Shown here piece by piece: positions 16,792 through 25,970 of a stretch of DNA of 64,000 nucleotides. Origin of the DNA: Actinomycetospora endophytica (GTDB lineage Bacteria > Actinomycetota > Actinomycetes > Mycobacteriales > Pseudonocardiaceae). A model generated the notes under the pieces. The model saw nothing but the letters and a program-made list of their open reading frames with translations, had not been told where the DNA came from and made no database searches. The position numbers and the translations under genes are program-made. Where the stretch lies: the NCBI RefSeq assembly GCF_021026375.1, contig NZ_JAJNDB010000002.1, positions 186,001-250,000 of the forward strand, in the 5' to 3' direction. How positions within the stretch are numbered: position 1 is the first letter of the stretch; the number at the start of each line of letters is the position of its first letter.

Positions 16792-18216
16792 GTGAGCCTG
16801 CACCTGTACGACACCGCTGCACGCGCGCTGCGGGAGTTCTCCCCGCAGCACGAGGGCCGGGCGTCGCTGTACGTGTGTGGGGCCACGGTGCAGGCGGTGC
16901 CTCACGTCGGCCACGTCCGGTCCGGCGTCGACTTCGACGTGCTCCGCCGGTGGCTCGCCCACAAGGGCCTCGATGTCGCGCTCGTCCGCAACGTCACCGA
17001 CATCGACGACAAGATCCTGACCAAGGCCGCCGAGGCGGGCCGGCCGTGGTGGGAGTGGGCGGCGACACACGAGCGCGAGTTCACCGCCGCGTTCGACGCC
17101 CTCGGCTGCCTGCCGCCCTCGGTCGAGCCCCGCGCCACGGGGCACGTCACCGAGATGATCGAGCTGATCGAGCGCCTGATCGCGGCCGGTCACGCCTACC
17201 CCTGCGACTCCGGCTCCGGCGACGTCTACTTCGCCGTCGGGACCTGGCCGGACTACGGCTCGCTGTCCGGGCAACGGGTCGACGAGATGGAGCAGGGCGA
17301 GGCGCCGTCCCGCGGCAAGCGCGACCCCCGCGACTTCACGCTGTGGAAGGCCGCCAAGGCCGACGAGCCGAGCTGGCCGACGCCGTGGGGGCGGGGCCGT
17401 CCGGGCTGGCACCTGGAGTGCTCGGCGATGGCCACGCACTACCTCGGGCCGACGTTCGACATCCACGGCGGCGGGCTGGACCTGGTGTTCCCGCACCACG
17501 AGAACGAGCGCGCGCAGTCCAACGCCGCGGGTGACGCGTTCGCGCGGTACTGGATGCACAACGCCTGGGTGACGATGTCCGGCTCGAAGATGTCGAAGTC
17601 GCTCGGGAACACGCTCACGATCCCCGCGGTGCTCGAGCGGGTCCGGGCCGTGGAGCTGCGCTACTACCTGGTCGCGCCGCACTACCGGTCGACGGTCGAG
17701 TACTCCGAGGGCGCGCTGGCCGAGGCCTCGGCCGCCTACCGGCGGATCGAGACGTTCGTGCGGCGCGTCCACGAGCGGATCGGTGCCGTGGGCACCACGG
17801 CCGCCCCGGAGACGATGGCGGCCTTCACCGCGGCGATGGACGACGACCTCGGCACGCCGGCCGCCCTCGCCGTCGTGCACGAGCAGGTCCGGGCGGGCAA
17901 CACCGCACTCGACGACGGCGACCGCGACGCCGCGGTCGCCGCGGCATCCGCGGTGCGGGAGATGACCGGCGTGCTCGGGCTCGACCCGATGGACCCGCAC
18001 TGGGCCGCGGGCGCGGACCGGACCGGTGGCGGTGACCACGCGCGCTCCGCGCTCGGCGCCCTCGTCGGGGACCTGCTCGTCCAGCGCACCGCCGCCCGCC
18101 GTGACAAGGACTTCGCCCGGGCCGACGCCATCCGCGAGCAGCTGACCGCGGCCGGCGTCGGGATCGAGGACACCTCCGACGGTCCGATCTGGACCCTGAA
18201 GGACGACGAGAGCTGA
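16792..18216 (+). CDS. cysS: Cysteinyl-tRNA synthetase
   Basis: A 474-residue class I aminoacyl-tRNA synthetase. Zinc/cysteine-binding [15 protein letters not shown] (HIGH variant HVGH), [23 protein letters not shown] and KMSKS (SKMSKSLGN) are all present, and the sequence tracks M. tuberculosis CysS closely, including [10 protein letters not shown] and [20 protein letters not shown]. It is CysS rather than the mycothiol ligase MshC because the C-terminal DALR/anticodon region is complete ([16 protein letters not shown]). GTG 16792 (VSLHLYDTA) is chosen over the ORF start at 16744 from alignment and the -10 position. The stop overlaps the rlmB ATG (TGATG). Confidence 0.95.
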   Translation: MSLHLYDTAARALREFSPQHEGRASLYVCGATVQAVPHVGHVRSGVDFDVLRRWLAHKGLDVALVRNVTDIDDKILTKAAEAGRPWWEWAATHEREFTAAFDALGCLPPSVEPRATGHVTEMIELIERLIAAGHAYPCDSGSGDVYFAVGTWPDYGSLSGQRVDEMEQGEAPSRGKRDPRDFTLWKAAKADEPSWPTPWGRGRPGWHLECSAMATHYLGPTFDIHGGGLDLVFPHHENERAQSNAAGDAFARYWMHNAWVTMSGSKMSKSLGNTLTIPAVLERVRAVELRYYLVAPHYRSTVEYSEGALAEASAAYRRIETFVRRVHERIGAVGTTAAPETMAAFTAAMDDDLGTPAALAVVHEQVRAGNTALDDGDRDAAVAAASAVREMTGVLGLDPMDPHWAAGADRTGGGDHARSALGALVGDLLVQRTAARRDKDFARADAIREQLTAAGVGIEDTSDGPIWTLKDDES

Positions 18217-19319
18217 TGGCCGGCAATTCCCGCCGCCCCGGAGCACGACGCAACCCCGGTTCGAAGAAGGGCCCCACCAAGGGCTCGGGCGGCAACCGCG
18301 CGAAGGGTCTCGAGGGCAAGGGCCCGACCCCGCCCGCGGACCAGCGCCCCAACCACAAGGCCTACCGCGGCGGCGGGTCGACCGGGAAGAGCGGTCAGGG
18401 TCCCGCCGCGCCGCGTCGACCGGCTCCCGACGGCGGCGGTGGTCCGGGAGGCGGTGGCCCGGGTGGCGGCGGCGGTGGCAACCGTGGTGGTGGCGGCGGC
18501 CAGGGCCGGCCGCGCAGCGCCTCCGGCCGGCGTGACGCGCCCGACGGGCCCCAGGTCGTCGTCGGGCGCAATCCGGTGGTGGAGAGCCTGCGGGCGTTTA
18601 TCCCGGCGACGGCGCTGCACGTCGCGCAGGGCATCGACATCGACGACCGCGTCCGCGAGGCGCTGCGCGCGGCCGGTGACCAGCGCATCTCGGTGCTCGA
18701 GGTGCCGCGCGGCGACGTCGACCGGATGGCCGACGGCGCGGTGCACCAGGGGCTCGCGCTCACCGTGCCCGCCTACGAGTACCTGCACCCCGACGATCTG
18801 CTCGAACAGGTCCGGCAGGCGGCGCACCTCGCCAAGGTCGAGCCGCTGCTGGTCGCGCTCGACGGTGTCACCGATCCCCGCAACCTCGGCGCGGTCGTGC
18901 GTTCGGCGGCGGCGTTCGGGGCGCACGGTGTGTTGCTGCCGCTGCGGCGCTCGGTCGGGATGACGCCGGTCGCGTGGCGGACCTCGGCGGGCGCGGCGGC
19001 GCGGATGCCGATCGGGCGCGCGACCAACCTGTCGCGGACGCTCGGCGCCTGGAACGACGACGGGTTCGTCACGGTGGGTCTCGACGGCGAGGTGCCGGAG
19101 ACGATCGACGACCTTGACGCCGTGGCCGGGCCGGACGCCGCGGGCGGGCCGCTGGTGCTCGTCGTCGGGTCCGAGGGCAAGGGGCTCTCGCGGCTGGTGC
19201 GCGAGACGTGCACCGGGACGGTCGCGATCCCGATGGCGGGCGACGTGGAGTCGCTGAACGCGTCGGTGGCGGCGGGGGTCGCGCTGGCGGAGGTCGCGCG
19301 GCGTCGTCGTTCGGGCTGA
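18216..19319 (+). CDS. rlmB: 23S rRNA 2'-O-ribose methyltransferase RlmB (TrmH/SpoU family)
   Basis: A 367-residue SAM-dependent SPOUT methyltransferase for Gm2251 of 23S rRNA. The first ~105 residues are a basic, Gly/Arg/Lys-rich disordered tail (also long in mycobacterial homologues); then a substrate-binding domain starting [12 protein letters not shown] and the SPOUT knot with [34 protein letters not shown] and [23 protein letters not shown] overlaps the cysS stop by one base. A large hairpin follows directly. Confidence 0.94.
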   Translation: MAGNSRRPGARRNPGSKKGPTKGSGGNRAKGLEGKGPTPPADQRPNHKAYRGGGSTGKSGQGPAAPRRPAPDGGGGPGGGGPGGGGGGNRGGGGGQGRPRSASGRRDAPDGPQVVVGRNPVVESLRAFIPATALHVAQGIDIDDRVREALRAAGDQRISVLEVPRGDVDRMADGAVHQGLALTVPAYEYLHPDDLLEQVRQAAHLAKVEPLLVALDGVTDPRNLGAVVRSAAAFGAHGVLLPLRRSVGMTPVAWRTSAGAAARMPIGRATNLSRTLGAWNDDGFVTVGLDGEVPETIDDLDAVAGPDAAGGPLVLVVGSEGKGLSRLVRETCTGTVAIPMAGDVESLNASVAAGVALAEVARRRRSG

Positions 19320-19327
19320 CTCTTCTC

Positions 19328-19384
19328 CCCGCACGAGGGGAGCCCTCGGTCGGACAGAGCGACCGGATCCTCCCCTCGCGCGGG
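19328..19384. terminator. Branched terminator hairpin after rlmB
   Basis: A 15-bp outer stem with one mismatch (CCCGCaCGAGGGGAG at 19328-19342 against 19370-19384) encloses an inner 6-bp stem (CGGTCG/CGACCG). It lies between the convergent rlmB and dehalogenase-like genes; the 100 bp after it contain nothing recognisable. Confidence 0.65.
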
Positions 19385-19485
19385 CTGAGCCGGTCTTGCG
19401 CCGTTGATCAGGGGCACACAGCGCAGGTCGGACGGCCGCGCGGGATGCGTGGAGTGCCCCTCGTCGGGCAGGGCGCCGCGCCGGC

Positions 19486-20370
19486 TCAGCCCAGGAACGC
19501 CCGGAGCTGCGCGAGCACCTGTTCCGGAGCCTCCTCGGGCAGGAAGTGGCCCACCGGGAGCCCCGTCCCGGAGACGTCCGCGGCGTACTCCCGCCACACG
19601 GCCAGCGGCTCGTAGGCCTTCCCGACGAACGACTGCTCGCCCCACAGCACCAGCACCGGGCAGTCCACCCGCGCGCCGGAGGCGTGGGAGGCCTCGTCGT
19701 CGGCGAGGTCGGTGGTGGCGCCGGCCTTGTAGTCGGCAGTGGTCGCCGCGATCGTCGCCGGGTCGGAGAACGCGCGCACGTAGTGGTCCATGACCTCGGG
19801 CTCGATGGACGACCCGGGCGCGAGGAGCCGTTCGACCATCGTCCGGATCCAGAACTCCGGCGCGCCCGCGAGCAGCGTCTCGGGGACGTCCCCGCCCGTG
19901 GACAGGAAGAACCAGTGGAAGTACCCGCGGGCCAGGGTGAGGTCGACGTGGGTGAGGACGTGCCGCGTCGGGACGATGTCCAGGACGGCGAGCCGGGAGA
20001 CCGCCTCGGGGTGGTCGAGGGTGAGGCGGTGGGAGACGCGGGCGCCGCGGTCGTGCCCGACCAGCGCGAACCGCTCGAACCCCAGCGCGCGCATCACGGC
20101 GAGCTGGTCGGCGGCCATCTCACGCTTGGCGTAGGTCCGGTTCGCCGCGTCCGGCGTGGGCTTGTCGCTGGCGCCGTAGCCGCGGAGGTCGGGCACGACG
20201 ACGGTGTGGTCGGCCGCGAGCGCCGGCGCGACGTGGCGCCACATCAGGTGGGTCTGCGGATAGCCGTGGAGCAGCAGGACGGGGTCGCCGGAGCCGCCGA
20301 CCGCGGCGTGGATCGTCGTACCGTCGGCGTCGATCCGCTCCTCGCGGAACGGGGCGGGCATCTCGGTCAC
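19486..20370 (-). CDS. Fluoroacetate/haloacetate dehalogenase-like alpha/beta hydrolase
   Basis: A 294-residue alpha/beta hydrolase whose catalytic residues match the fluoroacetate dehalogenase of Rhodopseudomonas palustris (RPA1163) with near-constant offset: nucleophile Asp107 (GHDRGAR), Arg108 and Arg111, acid Asp131, the halide-pocket His152-Trp153 (GYFHWFF) and Tyr214 (ADYKAG), and base His275 (VGHFLPEEAP). The family hydrolyses C-F or C-Cl bonds of haloacetates in the cytoplasm. The whole set, including the pocket that separates defluorinases from ordinary haloalkane dehalogenases, is present. Stand-alone gene on the minus strand; a relative acting on epoxides or esters is the alternative. 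Confidence 0.8.
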   Translation of the reverse strand: MTEMPAPFREERIDADGTTIHAAVGGSGDPVLLLHGYPQTHLMWRHVAPALAADHTVVVPDLRGYGASDKPTPDAANRTYAKREMAADQLAVMRALGFERFALVGHDRGARVSHRLTLDHPEAVSRLAVLDIVPTRHVLTHVDLTLARGYFHWFFLSTGGDVPETLLAGAPEFWIRTMVERLLAPGSSIEPEVMDHYVRAFSDPATIAATTADYKAGATTDLADDEASHASGARVDCPVLVLWGEQSFVGKAYEPLAVWREYAADVSGTGLPVGHFLPEEAPEQVLAQLRAFLG

Positions 20371-20435
20371 GGCGCTCCCTCGCGTCGGCGATGTGGTCGG
20401 GCGCGTTCCGGCCAGGGGCGCCCACCGTCGAATCT

Positions 20436-20462
20436 ATTGAGCGAGGGGGCCCTTCGCTCAGT
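20436..20462. terminator. Hairpin between adenylate cyclase and dehalogenase genes
   Basis: TGAGCGA (20438-20444) pairs with TCGCTCA (20454-20460) around a G/C-rich loop. The block from about 20407 to 20468 is imperfectly duplicated at 20482-20540 (shared AGGGGCGCCCAC and CCTTCGCTC words), the second copy running into the 3' end of the cyclase gene. Confidence 0.5.
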
Positions 20463-20506
20463 ACGACGACGGGTTACTGGTTCCGGCGAGGGGCGCCCAC
20501 GAGCGG

Positions 20507-22231
20507 CTAGTTCGACTGAAGGGCACCTTCGCTCGAATCGGGGCTGCTCGAACCGGAGCCGCTCGAATCGGGGCTGCTCGAACCGGAGCCGCTCGAATCG
20601 GGGGCGCTCGAACCGGGGGCGCTCGAACCGGGGCCGCTCGAGCTCGAATCCTCGGGCGGCGAACCCGCGGACCGACGCGGCACCACCACCTCCGTCTCCG
20701 CCGTCCGCCCCCGCAGGTGCCGGCTCCCGATCCCGGTCCAGCGCTCCGCCTCCCGCGCCGAGGCCCGCGACAGCGCCGCCCCCGACGCCGCCACGCCGTC
20801 GGGCGTCTCCTTCGCCACGTCGCACAGCCGCGCGGCCTCGTTCACCGGGTCGCCGATGACGGTGTACTCGTAGCGCCGCCGGTCCCCGACGTTGCCGGCC
20901 ACCGCCTCGCCGGCCGAGATCCCGATGCCCGCGCGCACCTGCTGCCCGGACGCGTCGAACACCTCCGCCGCCAGCCGCGAACCCAGCACCCGCCCCGCGC
21001 CGAGCGCAGCCCCGGCCGCGTCCGACAGCCCCGTCGGGACCCCGAACACGGCGAGCGCCGCGTCCCCCTCGAACTTGTTGATCCAGCCGCCGTGCTCCTC
21101 GACGACGTCGACGACCAGCGCGAAGAACTGGTTGAGCAGCTCGACGACCTCGGTGGGCGGGCGGGTCGCGGCCAGCGTCGTGGAGCCGACGACGTCGACG
21201 AAGAGCACCGCGACCTCGCGCACCTCGCCGCCGAGCTCGAGCTCGTTCTCCATCGCGTTGCGGGCGACGTCCTCGCCGACCTGCCGGCCGAACAGGTCGC
21301 GCACCCGCTCCCGCTCGCGCAGCCCGGCGACCATGGTGTTGAACCCGGCCTGCAGGAGGCCGAGCTCGGTGGTGTCGAAGATCGGCACGTCGACGTCGTA
21401 GTCGCCCGACTCCACCCGCCGCAGCGCCCGGCGGACGGCGAGCACCGGTGCGGCGGTCGACATCGCGGTCAGCGTGATGACGGTGCCGCCGAAGACCAGC
21501 GCCACGGCACTGAGGACCATCACGACGACGGCGAGCCGGTCCACCGAGTAGCCACCGAACGCCAGCGCCCCGCTCGCCGCGAGCAGCACCCCGAGCAGTG
21601 GTGCCGCGGTACCGAACAGCCAGCCGCCGACCGTGCGCATGAGCACGCCCGGCAGCACCCCGCCCGACGGCGGGCGCACCGAGAGCACGCGGCGCACGGC
21701 CGGGCGCAGCACGACCTCGACCAGCCGGTAGGTGATGGAGACGACCACGACCCCGCCGAGCACCACCGTCGACCCGACCTGGAAGCCCAGCCGCCCCGAC
21801 GAGAACACGTTGAGCAGCACGAACAGCACCGCCGCGATCGCCCAGAGCACCGCCTGGACGAGCGCGAGCCGCAGCGGCCCGCGCAGCACGACCCGCCGCA
21901 GCCGCCGCACCACCCGCTCCCGGGTCGCGTCGTCGGCACCCGCGGGCACCGGCGGCACCCGCATCCGTCGGTGCCCCCACCAGGCGCCGAACACCACCGC
22001 GACGGCGAGGTAGGGCCCGAAGACCAGCAGGTTGCGGGTCAGCGCGCCGGGGTCGGAGATCAGCACGTCGGTCGGTAGCACCCAGGCGGCGAGGACCAGG
22101 ACGACGCCGGCGCCGACGAGGTTGGGGAGCACGACGACGAGCACCAGGGTCAGGCGCGTGAACAGGCCGAGCCCGGCGATGTCACGGTCCCGACGCGCCA
22201 CCGCCGACTCGTGGGCGACCCGCCGCGTCAT
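20507..22231 (-). CDS. Membrane class III adenylate/guanylate cyclase with HAMP domain
   Basis: A 574-residue cyclase like the mycobacterial Rv1318c-Rv1320c/Rv3645 group. Six hydrophobic segments span residues ~22-275, a HAMP linker follows (LAVRRALRRVESGDYDVDVP...GLLQAGFNTM), then the catalytic domain. Metal ligands are in LFVDVVGSTT and GDAALAVFG, the substrate Lys in WINKFEGD, the purine-selecting Asp in YTVIGDPVNEAARL with the transition-state Arg nearby. Converts ATP (or GTP) to the cyclic nucleotide at the inner membrane face. The last 45 residues are a Ser/Pro/Gly tail made by a 30-bp tandem repeat and are probably dispensable. Confidence 0.88.
   Translation of the reverse strand: MTRRVAHESAVARRDRDIAGLGLFTRLTLVLVVVLPNLVGAGVVLVLAAWVLPTDVLISDPGALTRNLLVFGPYLAVAVVFGAWWGHRRMRVPPVPAGADDATRERVVRRLRRVVLRGPLRLALVQAVLWAIAAVLFVLLNVFSSGRLGFQVGSTVVLGGVVVVSITYRLVEVVLRPAVRRVLSVRPPSGGVLPGVLMRTVGGWLFGTAAPLLGVLLAASGALAFGGYSVDRLAVVVMVLSAVALVFGGTVITLTAMSTAAPVLAVRRALRRVESGDYDVDVPIFDTTELGLLQAGFNTMVAGLRERERVRDLFGRQVGEDVARNAMENELELGGEVREVAVLFVDVVGSTTLAATRPPTEVVELLNQFFALVVDVVEEHGGWINKFEGDAALAVFGVPTGLSDAAGAALGAGRVLGSRLAAEVFDASGQQVRAGIGISAGEAVAGNVGDRRRYEYTVIGDPVNEAARLCDVAKETPDGVAASGAALSRASAREAERWTGIGSRHLRGRTAETEVVVPRRSAGSPPEDSSSSGPGSSAPGSSAPDSSGSGSSSPDSSGSGSSSPDSSEGALQSN
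20531..20640. repeat. 30-bp tandem repeat in the cyclase 3' end
   Basis: Units 20531-20560 and 20561-20590 are identical, 20591-20620 has few changes, and a partial fourth unit runs to 20640. On the coding strand the repeat gives a 10-residue Ser/Gly/Pro/Asp period. Length variation between strains is likely. Confidence 0.9.
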
Positions 22232-22298
22232 GGACGCCGACCCTAGCGGCGGCCCCGAGCCCGTCCGGTCCCGGCAAGGTGATCGCTACCATGCGGGC

Positions 22299-23285
22299 AT
22301 GGCGGTGCCCGATCTGGTGCATCGCGGGGTCTCCTACACCGACCCCGCGGTGCTCGGGGCCGCGCTGGTCCCGTCGCTGGAGCGCGCGGCCCGCGCCGGC
22401 GACGCGGTGACCGTCGCGCTGGACGCGCCCACCGCCGCCGTCGTGCGCGACGGGCTCGCCGCGGACGTCCTCGCCGACCTCGAGTTCCTCGACCCCACCC
22501 GCCCCGCCCGCTCCGACGCGTTCCAGCTCGCCGCCCGGCGCGCGACGTCGGTGGTGGAGGCGGCCCGGGACGGGCGGCGGAGCCTCGTCGTCACCCAGCA
22601 CCAGCCCGGGCTCGGCCTCGCGGACACCTTCTGGCTGCGCCTCGAGGCGGCGCTCGACGAGGCGCTGCGCGGCCTGCCCGTGACGCTGCTGTGCGCCTAC
22701 CGCCTCGGGCCCGGCCCGCTGCCGGTCCACGCCGACGGGATCCCGACGGCGTACCTCGCCACCCACCGCGAGCTGGTGGGGGCGGACGCCCTCGACCGCC
22801 CGGTGCCCAACGCCGCGCGCCGCGACCCGTCCGAGGTGGTGAGCGGGCTGCCGGAGGTCCCCGTCGCGGCCGCCCCGCAGGGCGCGCGGCGCTGGAGCTT
22901 CGCCGCCGACGACCTCGGGTGGCTGCGCCACGAGCTGACGGTCGCGATCGCGGCGAGTGGGCTGGAGGCCGAGGCGGGGGAGGACCTCGTCTACGCGACC
23001 AGCGAGATCGCCACCAACGCGGTGGAGCACGGCGCCGGGACCGGGGTGCTCTGGACGTGGGTCGCCGACGGCGAGGCGGTGTGCCTCGTCGGGGACACCG
23101 GCTGCTTCCGCGAGCCGTTCCCCGGGGTGGTGCCGCCGCCGCTGGATCAGGACCGCGGGCGCGGGCTCTGGCTGGCGAGGGTGCTCTGCGACGACGTCGA
23201 CGTGGCGGTCGACGAGGCCGGGACACGGGTCCGGCTCGCGCGGCGCCTGGTCCGCAGCGAGCCGACGACGCGGCAGATCAGGTAG
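22299..23285 (+). CDS. MEDS-HATPase anti-sigma/sensor protein
   Basis: A 328-residue protein. Residues 1-190 form a MEDS-type domain (LVHRGVSYTDP, LDAPTAAVVRDGL, TLLCAYRLGPGPL), and residues 200-328 an RsbW-like HATPase_c domain with N-box EIATNAVEHG, GDTGCFREP and a GRGLWLARVLCDDVDV G-box. Such proteins act as partner-switching kinases or light/metabolite-responsive regulators of sigma factors in actinobacteria. ATG at 22299, 67 bp from the divergent cyclase gene. The last 139 bp, including the G-box and C-terminus, overlap antisense the end of the ABC permease gene. Confidence 0.78.
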   Translation: MAVPDLVHRGVSYTDPAVLGAALVPSLERAARAGDAVTVALDAPTAAVVRDGLAADVLADLEFLDPTRPARSDAFQLAARRATSVVEAARDGRRSLVVTQHQPGLGLADTFWLRLEAALDEALRGLPVTLLCAYRLGPGPLPVHADGIPTAYLATHRELVGADALDRPVPNAARRDPSEVVSGLPEVPVAAAPQGARRWSFAADDLGWLRHELTVAIAASGLEAEAGEDLVYATSEIATNAVEHGAGTGVLWTWVADGEAVCLVGDTGCFREPFPGVVPPPLDQDRGRGLWLARVLCDDVDVAVDEAGTRVRLARRLVRSEPTTRQIR

Positions 23286-24061
23286 GTCACGAACGCGATC
23301 CCGGCCACGAACGGGCTGATCGGCAGCCCGGGCGCGAGGGAGAGCACGATCCCGCCCAGGACCGCAACCTCGGCGAACACCACCGCGAGCACCGTCGCGA
23401 CCAGCGGGCTCGCCGTCACCCGGGCGGCCGCGGCGGCCGGTGTGATGAGCAGCGAGAGCACGAGCAGCGCCCCGACGATCTGCACGCCGAGCGCCGTCGT
23501 CGCGCCGAGCAGCACCGCGAACGCGATCGAGAGCGCCCGCACCGGCACGCCGCGGGCCGCGGCCATCGTCGGGTCCAGGCTCGCGAACAGCAGCGGGCGG
23601 TAGGCGACGCCGAGGACCCCGACGACGACCACGCCCGTCACCGCGAGCGAGACGAGGTCCCCGGTGTCGACCCCGACGATCTGCCCGACGAGCAGCCCGA
23701 ACTTGTTCGCCGACCGGCCGGTGTAGAGGGACTGGAAGAGCACGCCGAGTCCGAGCCCGAACGAGAGCAGCACGCCGATGACGGAGTCGCGCTCGTGCGC
23801 GGCCAGCCCGAGCGCCCCGAACACCAGCGCGACGAGGACCGCACCCACCAGTGCGCCCCACCCGACCGCGCCCGCCCCGAACAGCAGCAGCGCACCCGCG
23901 CCGCCCGCGAACGAGAGCTCGGCGGTGCCGTGCACGGCGAACGCCATGCCGCGCCCGACCACGAGCGGGCCGAGCAGCCCGGCCAGCAACGCCAGGACGG
24001 CGCCGGCGAGCAGCGCCTGGCGGACGAACCCGACGTCGAGCAGCTCCAGGGTGGTGCTCAT
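23147..24061 (-). CDS. Zinc/manganese ABC transporter permease (ZnuB-like)
   Basis: A 304-residue ABC-3 family permease with about eight transmembrane helices between residues 14 and 268 (ending GIAFVTYLICRVVGSLR). It forms the membrane channel for Zn2+ or Mn2+ with the ATPase and binding lipoprotein encoded upstream. ATG overlaps the ATPase stop (ATGA). After residue ~268 the protein has a 36-residue Ser/Arg/Thr-rich tail that is purely the complement of the convergent HATPase gene; homologues normally end near the last helix. No earlier in-frame stop exists, so the overlap is real in this sequence. Confidence 0.88.
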   Translation of the reverse strand: MSTTLELLDVGFVRQALLAGAVLALLAGLLGPLVVGRGMAFAVHGTAELSFAGGAGALLLFGAGAVGWGALVGAVLVALVFGALGLAAHERDSVIGVLLSFGLGLGVLFQSLYTGRSANKFGLLVGQIVGVDTGDLVSLAVTGVVVVGVLGVAYRPLLFASLDPTMAAARGVPVRALSIAFAVLLGATTALGVQIVGALLVLSLLITPAAAAARVTASPLVATVLAVVFAEVAVLGGIVLSLAPGLPISPFVAGIAFVTYLICRVVGSLRTRRRASRTRVPASSTATSTSSQSTLASQSPRPRS

Positions 24062-24900
24062 CGCGCGCCGACCTCCTGGCGGCCGGCCGCGGGCTCCTCG
24101 TGGTGGTGCACCGGGGCGTCCTCCGCGCCGACCACCAGGATCCGGCCGCGCACCCGGACCACCTCGACGTCGGTGCGGTAGAGCTCGGTGAGGTTCTCCG
24201 AGGTCATGACCTCGTCCGGCGTCCCGATCCGGAACCGGCCGTCGACGAGGTAGAGGATGCGGTCGACGACGGGCAGCACCGGGTTGAGCTCGTGGGTCAC
24301 GAAGACCACGGCCGTGTCGTGGGTGCGGCGGCGCCGGTCGACGAGGTCGACCACCTCGCGCTGGCGGGCGAGGTCGAGCGAGAGCAGCGGCTCGTCGGCG
24401 AGCAGCAGCGACGGGTCCCCGACGAGGGCCTGGGCCACCCGCAGCCGTTGCTGCTCGCCACCGGAGAGCGACCCGACGGGGGCGTCGGCGTAGTCGAGCG
24501 CGTCCACCTGCGCCAGCGCCGCGTGGACCTGACGACGGCGGGCGGCGCGGCCGCGCAGGCCCGGGCCCCAGCGGTGCCCGTCGAGGCCGAGCCCGACGAG
24601 GTCGCGCCCGCGCAGCGGGGTGAGCGGGTCGAGGGCCCGCTGCTGCGGGATGTAGCCGACCGCGGAGCTGCCGCGCGCGGGCTCCTCGCCGTGGACGCGG
24701 ACCTCGCCCGCCGAGAGCGGCAGCAGCCCGAGCAGGACCTGCAGCAGCGTCGTCTTCCCGGAGCCGTTGGGGCCCAGGACCGCGACGAACTCGCCGGGGT
24801 GGATGTCCAGGTCCAGACCGGACCACAGGGTGCGTGGCCCGCGACGCAGCTCGGCGCCGGACAGCGACACCGTCCCCTGACGGGTCTGCGCTGCACTCAT
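24058..24900 (-). CDS. Zinc/manganese ABC transporter ATPase (ZnuC-like)
   Basis: A 280-residue ABC ATPase: Walker A LGPNGSGKTTL, Q-loop YIPQQRAL, signature LSGGEQQRLRVAQAL, Walker B LLLADEPLLSLD and switch His VTHELN. Energises metal uptake with the permease. A C-terminal extension of ~45 residues (DVEVVRVRGRILVVGAEDAPVHHHEEPA) contains a His triplet and may sense metal. ATG at 24900, 56 bp after the binding-protein stop; overlaps the permease ATG by 4 bases. Confidence 0.92.
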   Translation of the reverse strand: MSAAQTRQGTVSLSGAELRRGPRTLWSGLDLDIHPGEFVAVLGPNGSGKTTLLQVLLGLLPLSAGEVRVHGEEPARGSSAVGYIPQQRALDPLTPLRGRDLVGLGLDGHRWGPGLRGRAARRRQVHAALAQVDALDYADAPVGSLSGGEQQRLRVAQALVGDPSLLLADEPLLSLDLARQREVVDLVDRRRRTHDTAVVFVTHELNPVLPVVDRILYLVDGRFRIGTPDEVMTSENLTELYRTDVEVVRVRGRILVVGAEDAPVHHHEEPAAGRQEVGAR

Positions 24901-24956
24901 GCTCGTCCTCTCGGCTTCGGCTGCGCCCGGCGGTGGTGGTCGCCGGGCGCCGCGGG

Positions 24957-25886
24957 TCACCCCTGGGCGGGTGCGCCGACGGCCTTCGCGAGCGCCGCCC
25001 GCTCGGCCTCGACCCACTGCAGGTAGTCGGTGACGCCCGCCGGCAGCGTCTCGGTCACGTCGACGACCGGCACACCCGCCCCGGCCGCCCGGTCGCGCAG
25101 GCCGGTGACGACGGGGGTCTCCGTCTGGGGATTGAACACGAGGGCGGAGACCTGCCTCGCGCTCAGGGCGTTGCCGACCTGGACGAGGGACGCCGCGGAC
25201 GGGTCGGTCTCGTTCTCGATGGCCTCGACGAAGTCCTGCGGGGTGGCGTCGGTGACCCCGGCGGTGCGCAGCAGGTAGTGCGCGATCGGCTCGGTGGAGA
25301 AGACCTTGGTGCCGGGCTTCGACTGCCCGATGGCGGCCGTCTGCGCGGCGATCCGGTCGACCTGGGCCTCGAACGCCTGCGCCCGCTGGTGCAGGCCGGC
25401 CGCCTGCGTGGGCTCCGACGCGGAGAGCCGGTCGGCGACCTGCGTGGCGACCGCCTTCACCGTCGTGGGGTCGAACCAGACGTGCTCGTTGTCGTCGGCC
25501 TTGTCGGGCCGCAGGTCGAACGCCTCGACCGTCTTCGCCTTCGCGCTGTCGTCGGTGCTGGTGACCTTGTCGACGAACGTGTCGTACCCGCCGCCGTTCG
25601 CGACGACGAGGTTCGCGTTCGTGATCGCGGCGGCGTCGGCGGGGGTGCTCTCGTAGGAGTGCGGGTCGCCGGCGGGGTCGGCGATGATCGAGCGCACCTG
25701 GGCGTCCGGCCCGGCGACGGCACTCGCGACGGCGCCCCACACGTTGGTGCTGGCGACGACGGTGAGCGTCCCCGGCGCGGCGTTCCCGGAGGCGGCGGGG
25801 TCCCCCGAGCTCCCGCAGCCCGCGACCAGGGCCAGGGCGGCGACGGTGCCGCCTGCGGACAGGACGGCGCGGCGGGCGACGGTCAT
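24957..25886 (-). CDS. Zinc/manganese-binding lipoprotein (ZnuA/cluster A-I type)
   Basis: A 309-residue substrate-binding lipoprotein with signal peptide and lipobox LVAGC (Cys24). Metal ligands of the family appear in DPHSYESTP (His), NEHVWFDP (His), a Glu/His region FSTEPIAHYLL and an Asp/Glu C-terminal block. It lacks the long His-rich loop of many ZnuA proteins, so Mn2+ cannot be excluded. First gene of the importer operon. Its upstream region holds a REP-like hairpin 20 bp before the ATG and a Zur-like dyad 85 bp before it. Confidence 0.88.
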   Translation of the reverse strand: MTVARRAVLSAGGTVAALALVAGCGSSGDPAASGNAAPGTLTVVASTNVWGAVASAVAGPDAQVRSIIADPAGDPHSYESTPADAAAITNANLVVANGGGYDTFVDKVTSTDDSAKAKTVEAFDLRPDKADDNEHVWFDPTTVKAVATQVADRLSASEPTQAAGLHQRAQAFEAQVDRIAAQTAAIGQSKPGTKVFSTEPIAHYLLRTAGVTDATPQDFVEAIENETDPSAASLVQVGNALSARQVSALVFNPQTETPVVTGLRDRAAGAGVPVVDVTETLPAGVTDYLQWVEAERAALAKAVGAPAQG

Positions 25887-25906
25887 GGGGGCGGCTCCGG
25901 GGTCGT

Positions 25907-25959
25907 GTCAGCGATGCGGCAGCGCTGACGCCCAACGTCAGCAACGCCGCATCCTCAGG
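25907..25959. repeat. REP-like hairpin pair (copy A)
   Basis: GTCAGCG-N9-CGCTGAC at 25907-25929 with core ATGCGGC, followed 8 bp later by a degenerate inverted partner (GTCAGCA...GCCGCAT...CTCAG, 25937-25959). Unlike the other copies it sits in a divergent region, in the 5' leader of the metal-binding lipoprotein gene. Confidence 0.7.
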
Positions 25960-25970
25960 TGGCTCGCAAA

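Noticed and set aside
20531-20640. Possible CRISPR-like array
   Set aside because: Adjacent identical 30-bp units without spacers inside a coding region: a simple tandem repeat.
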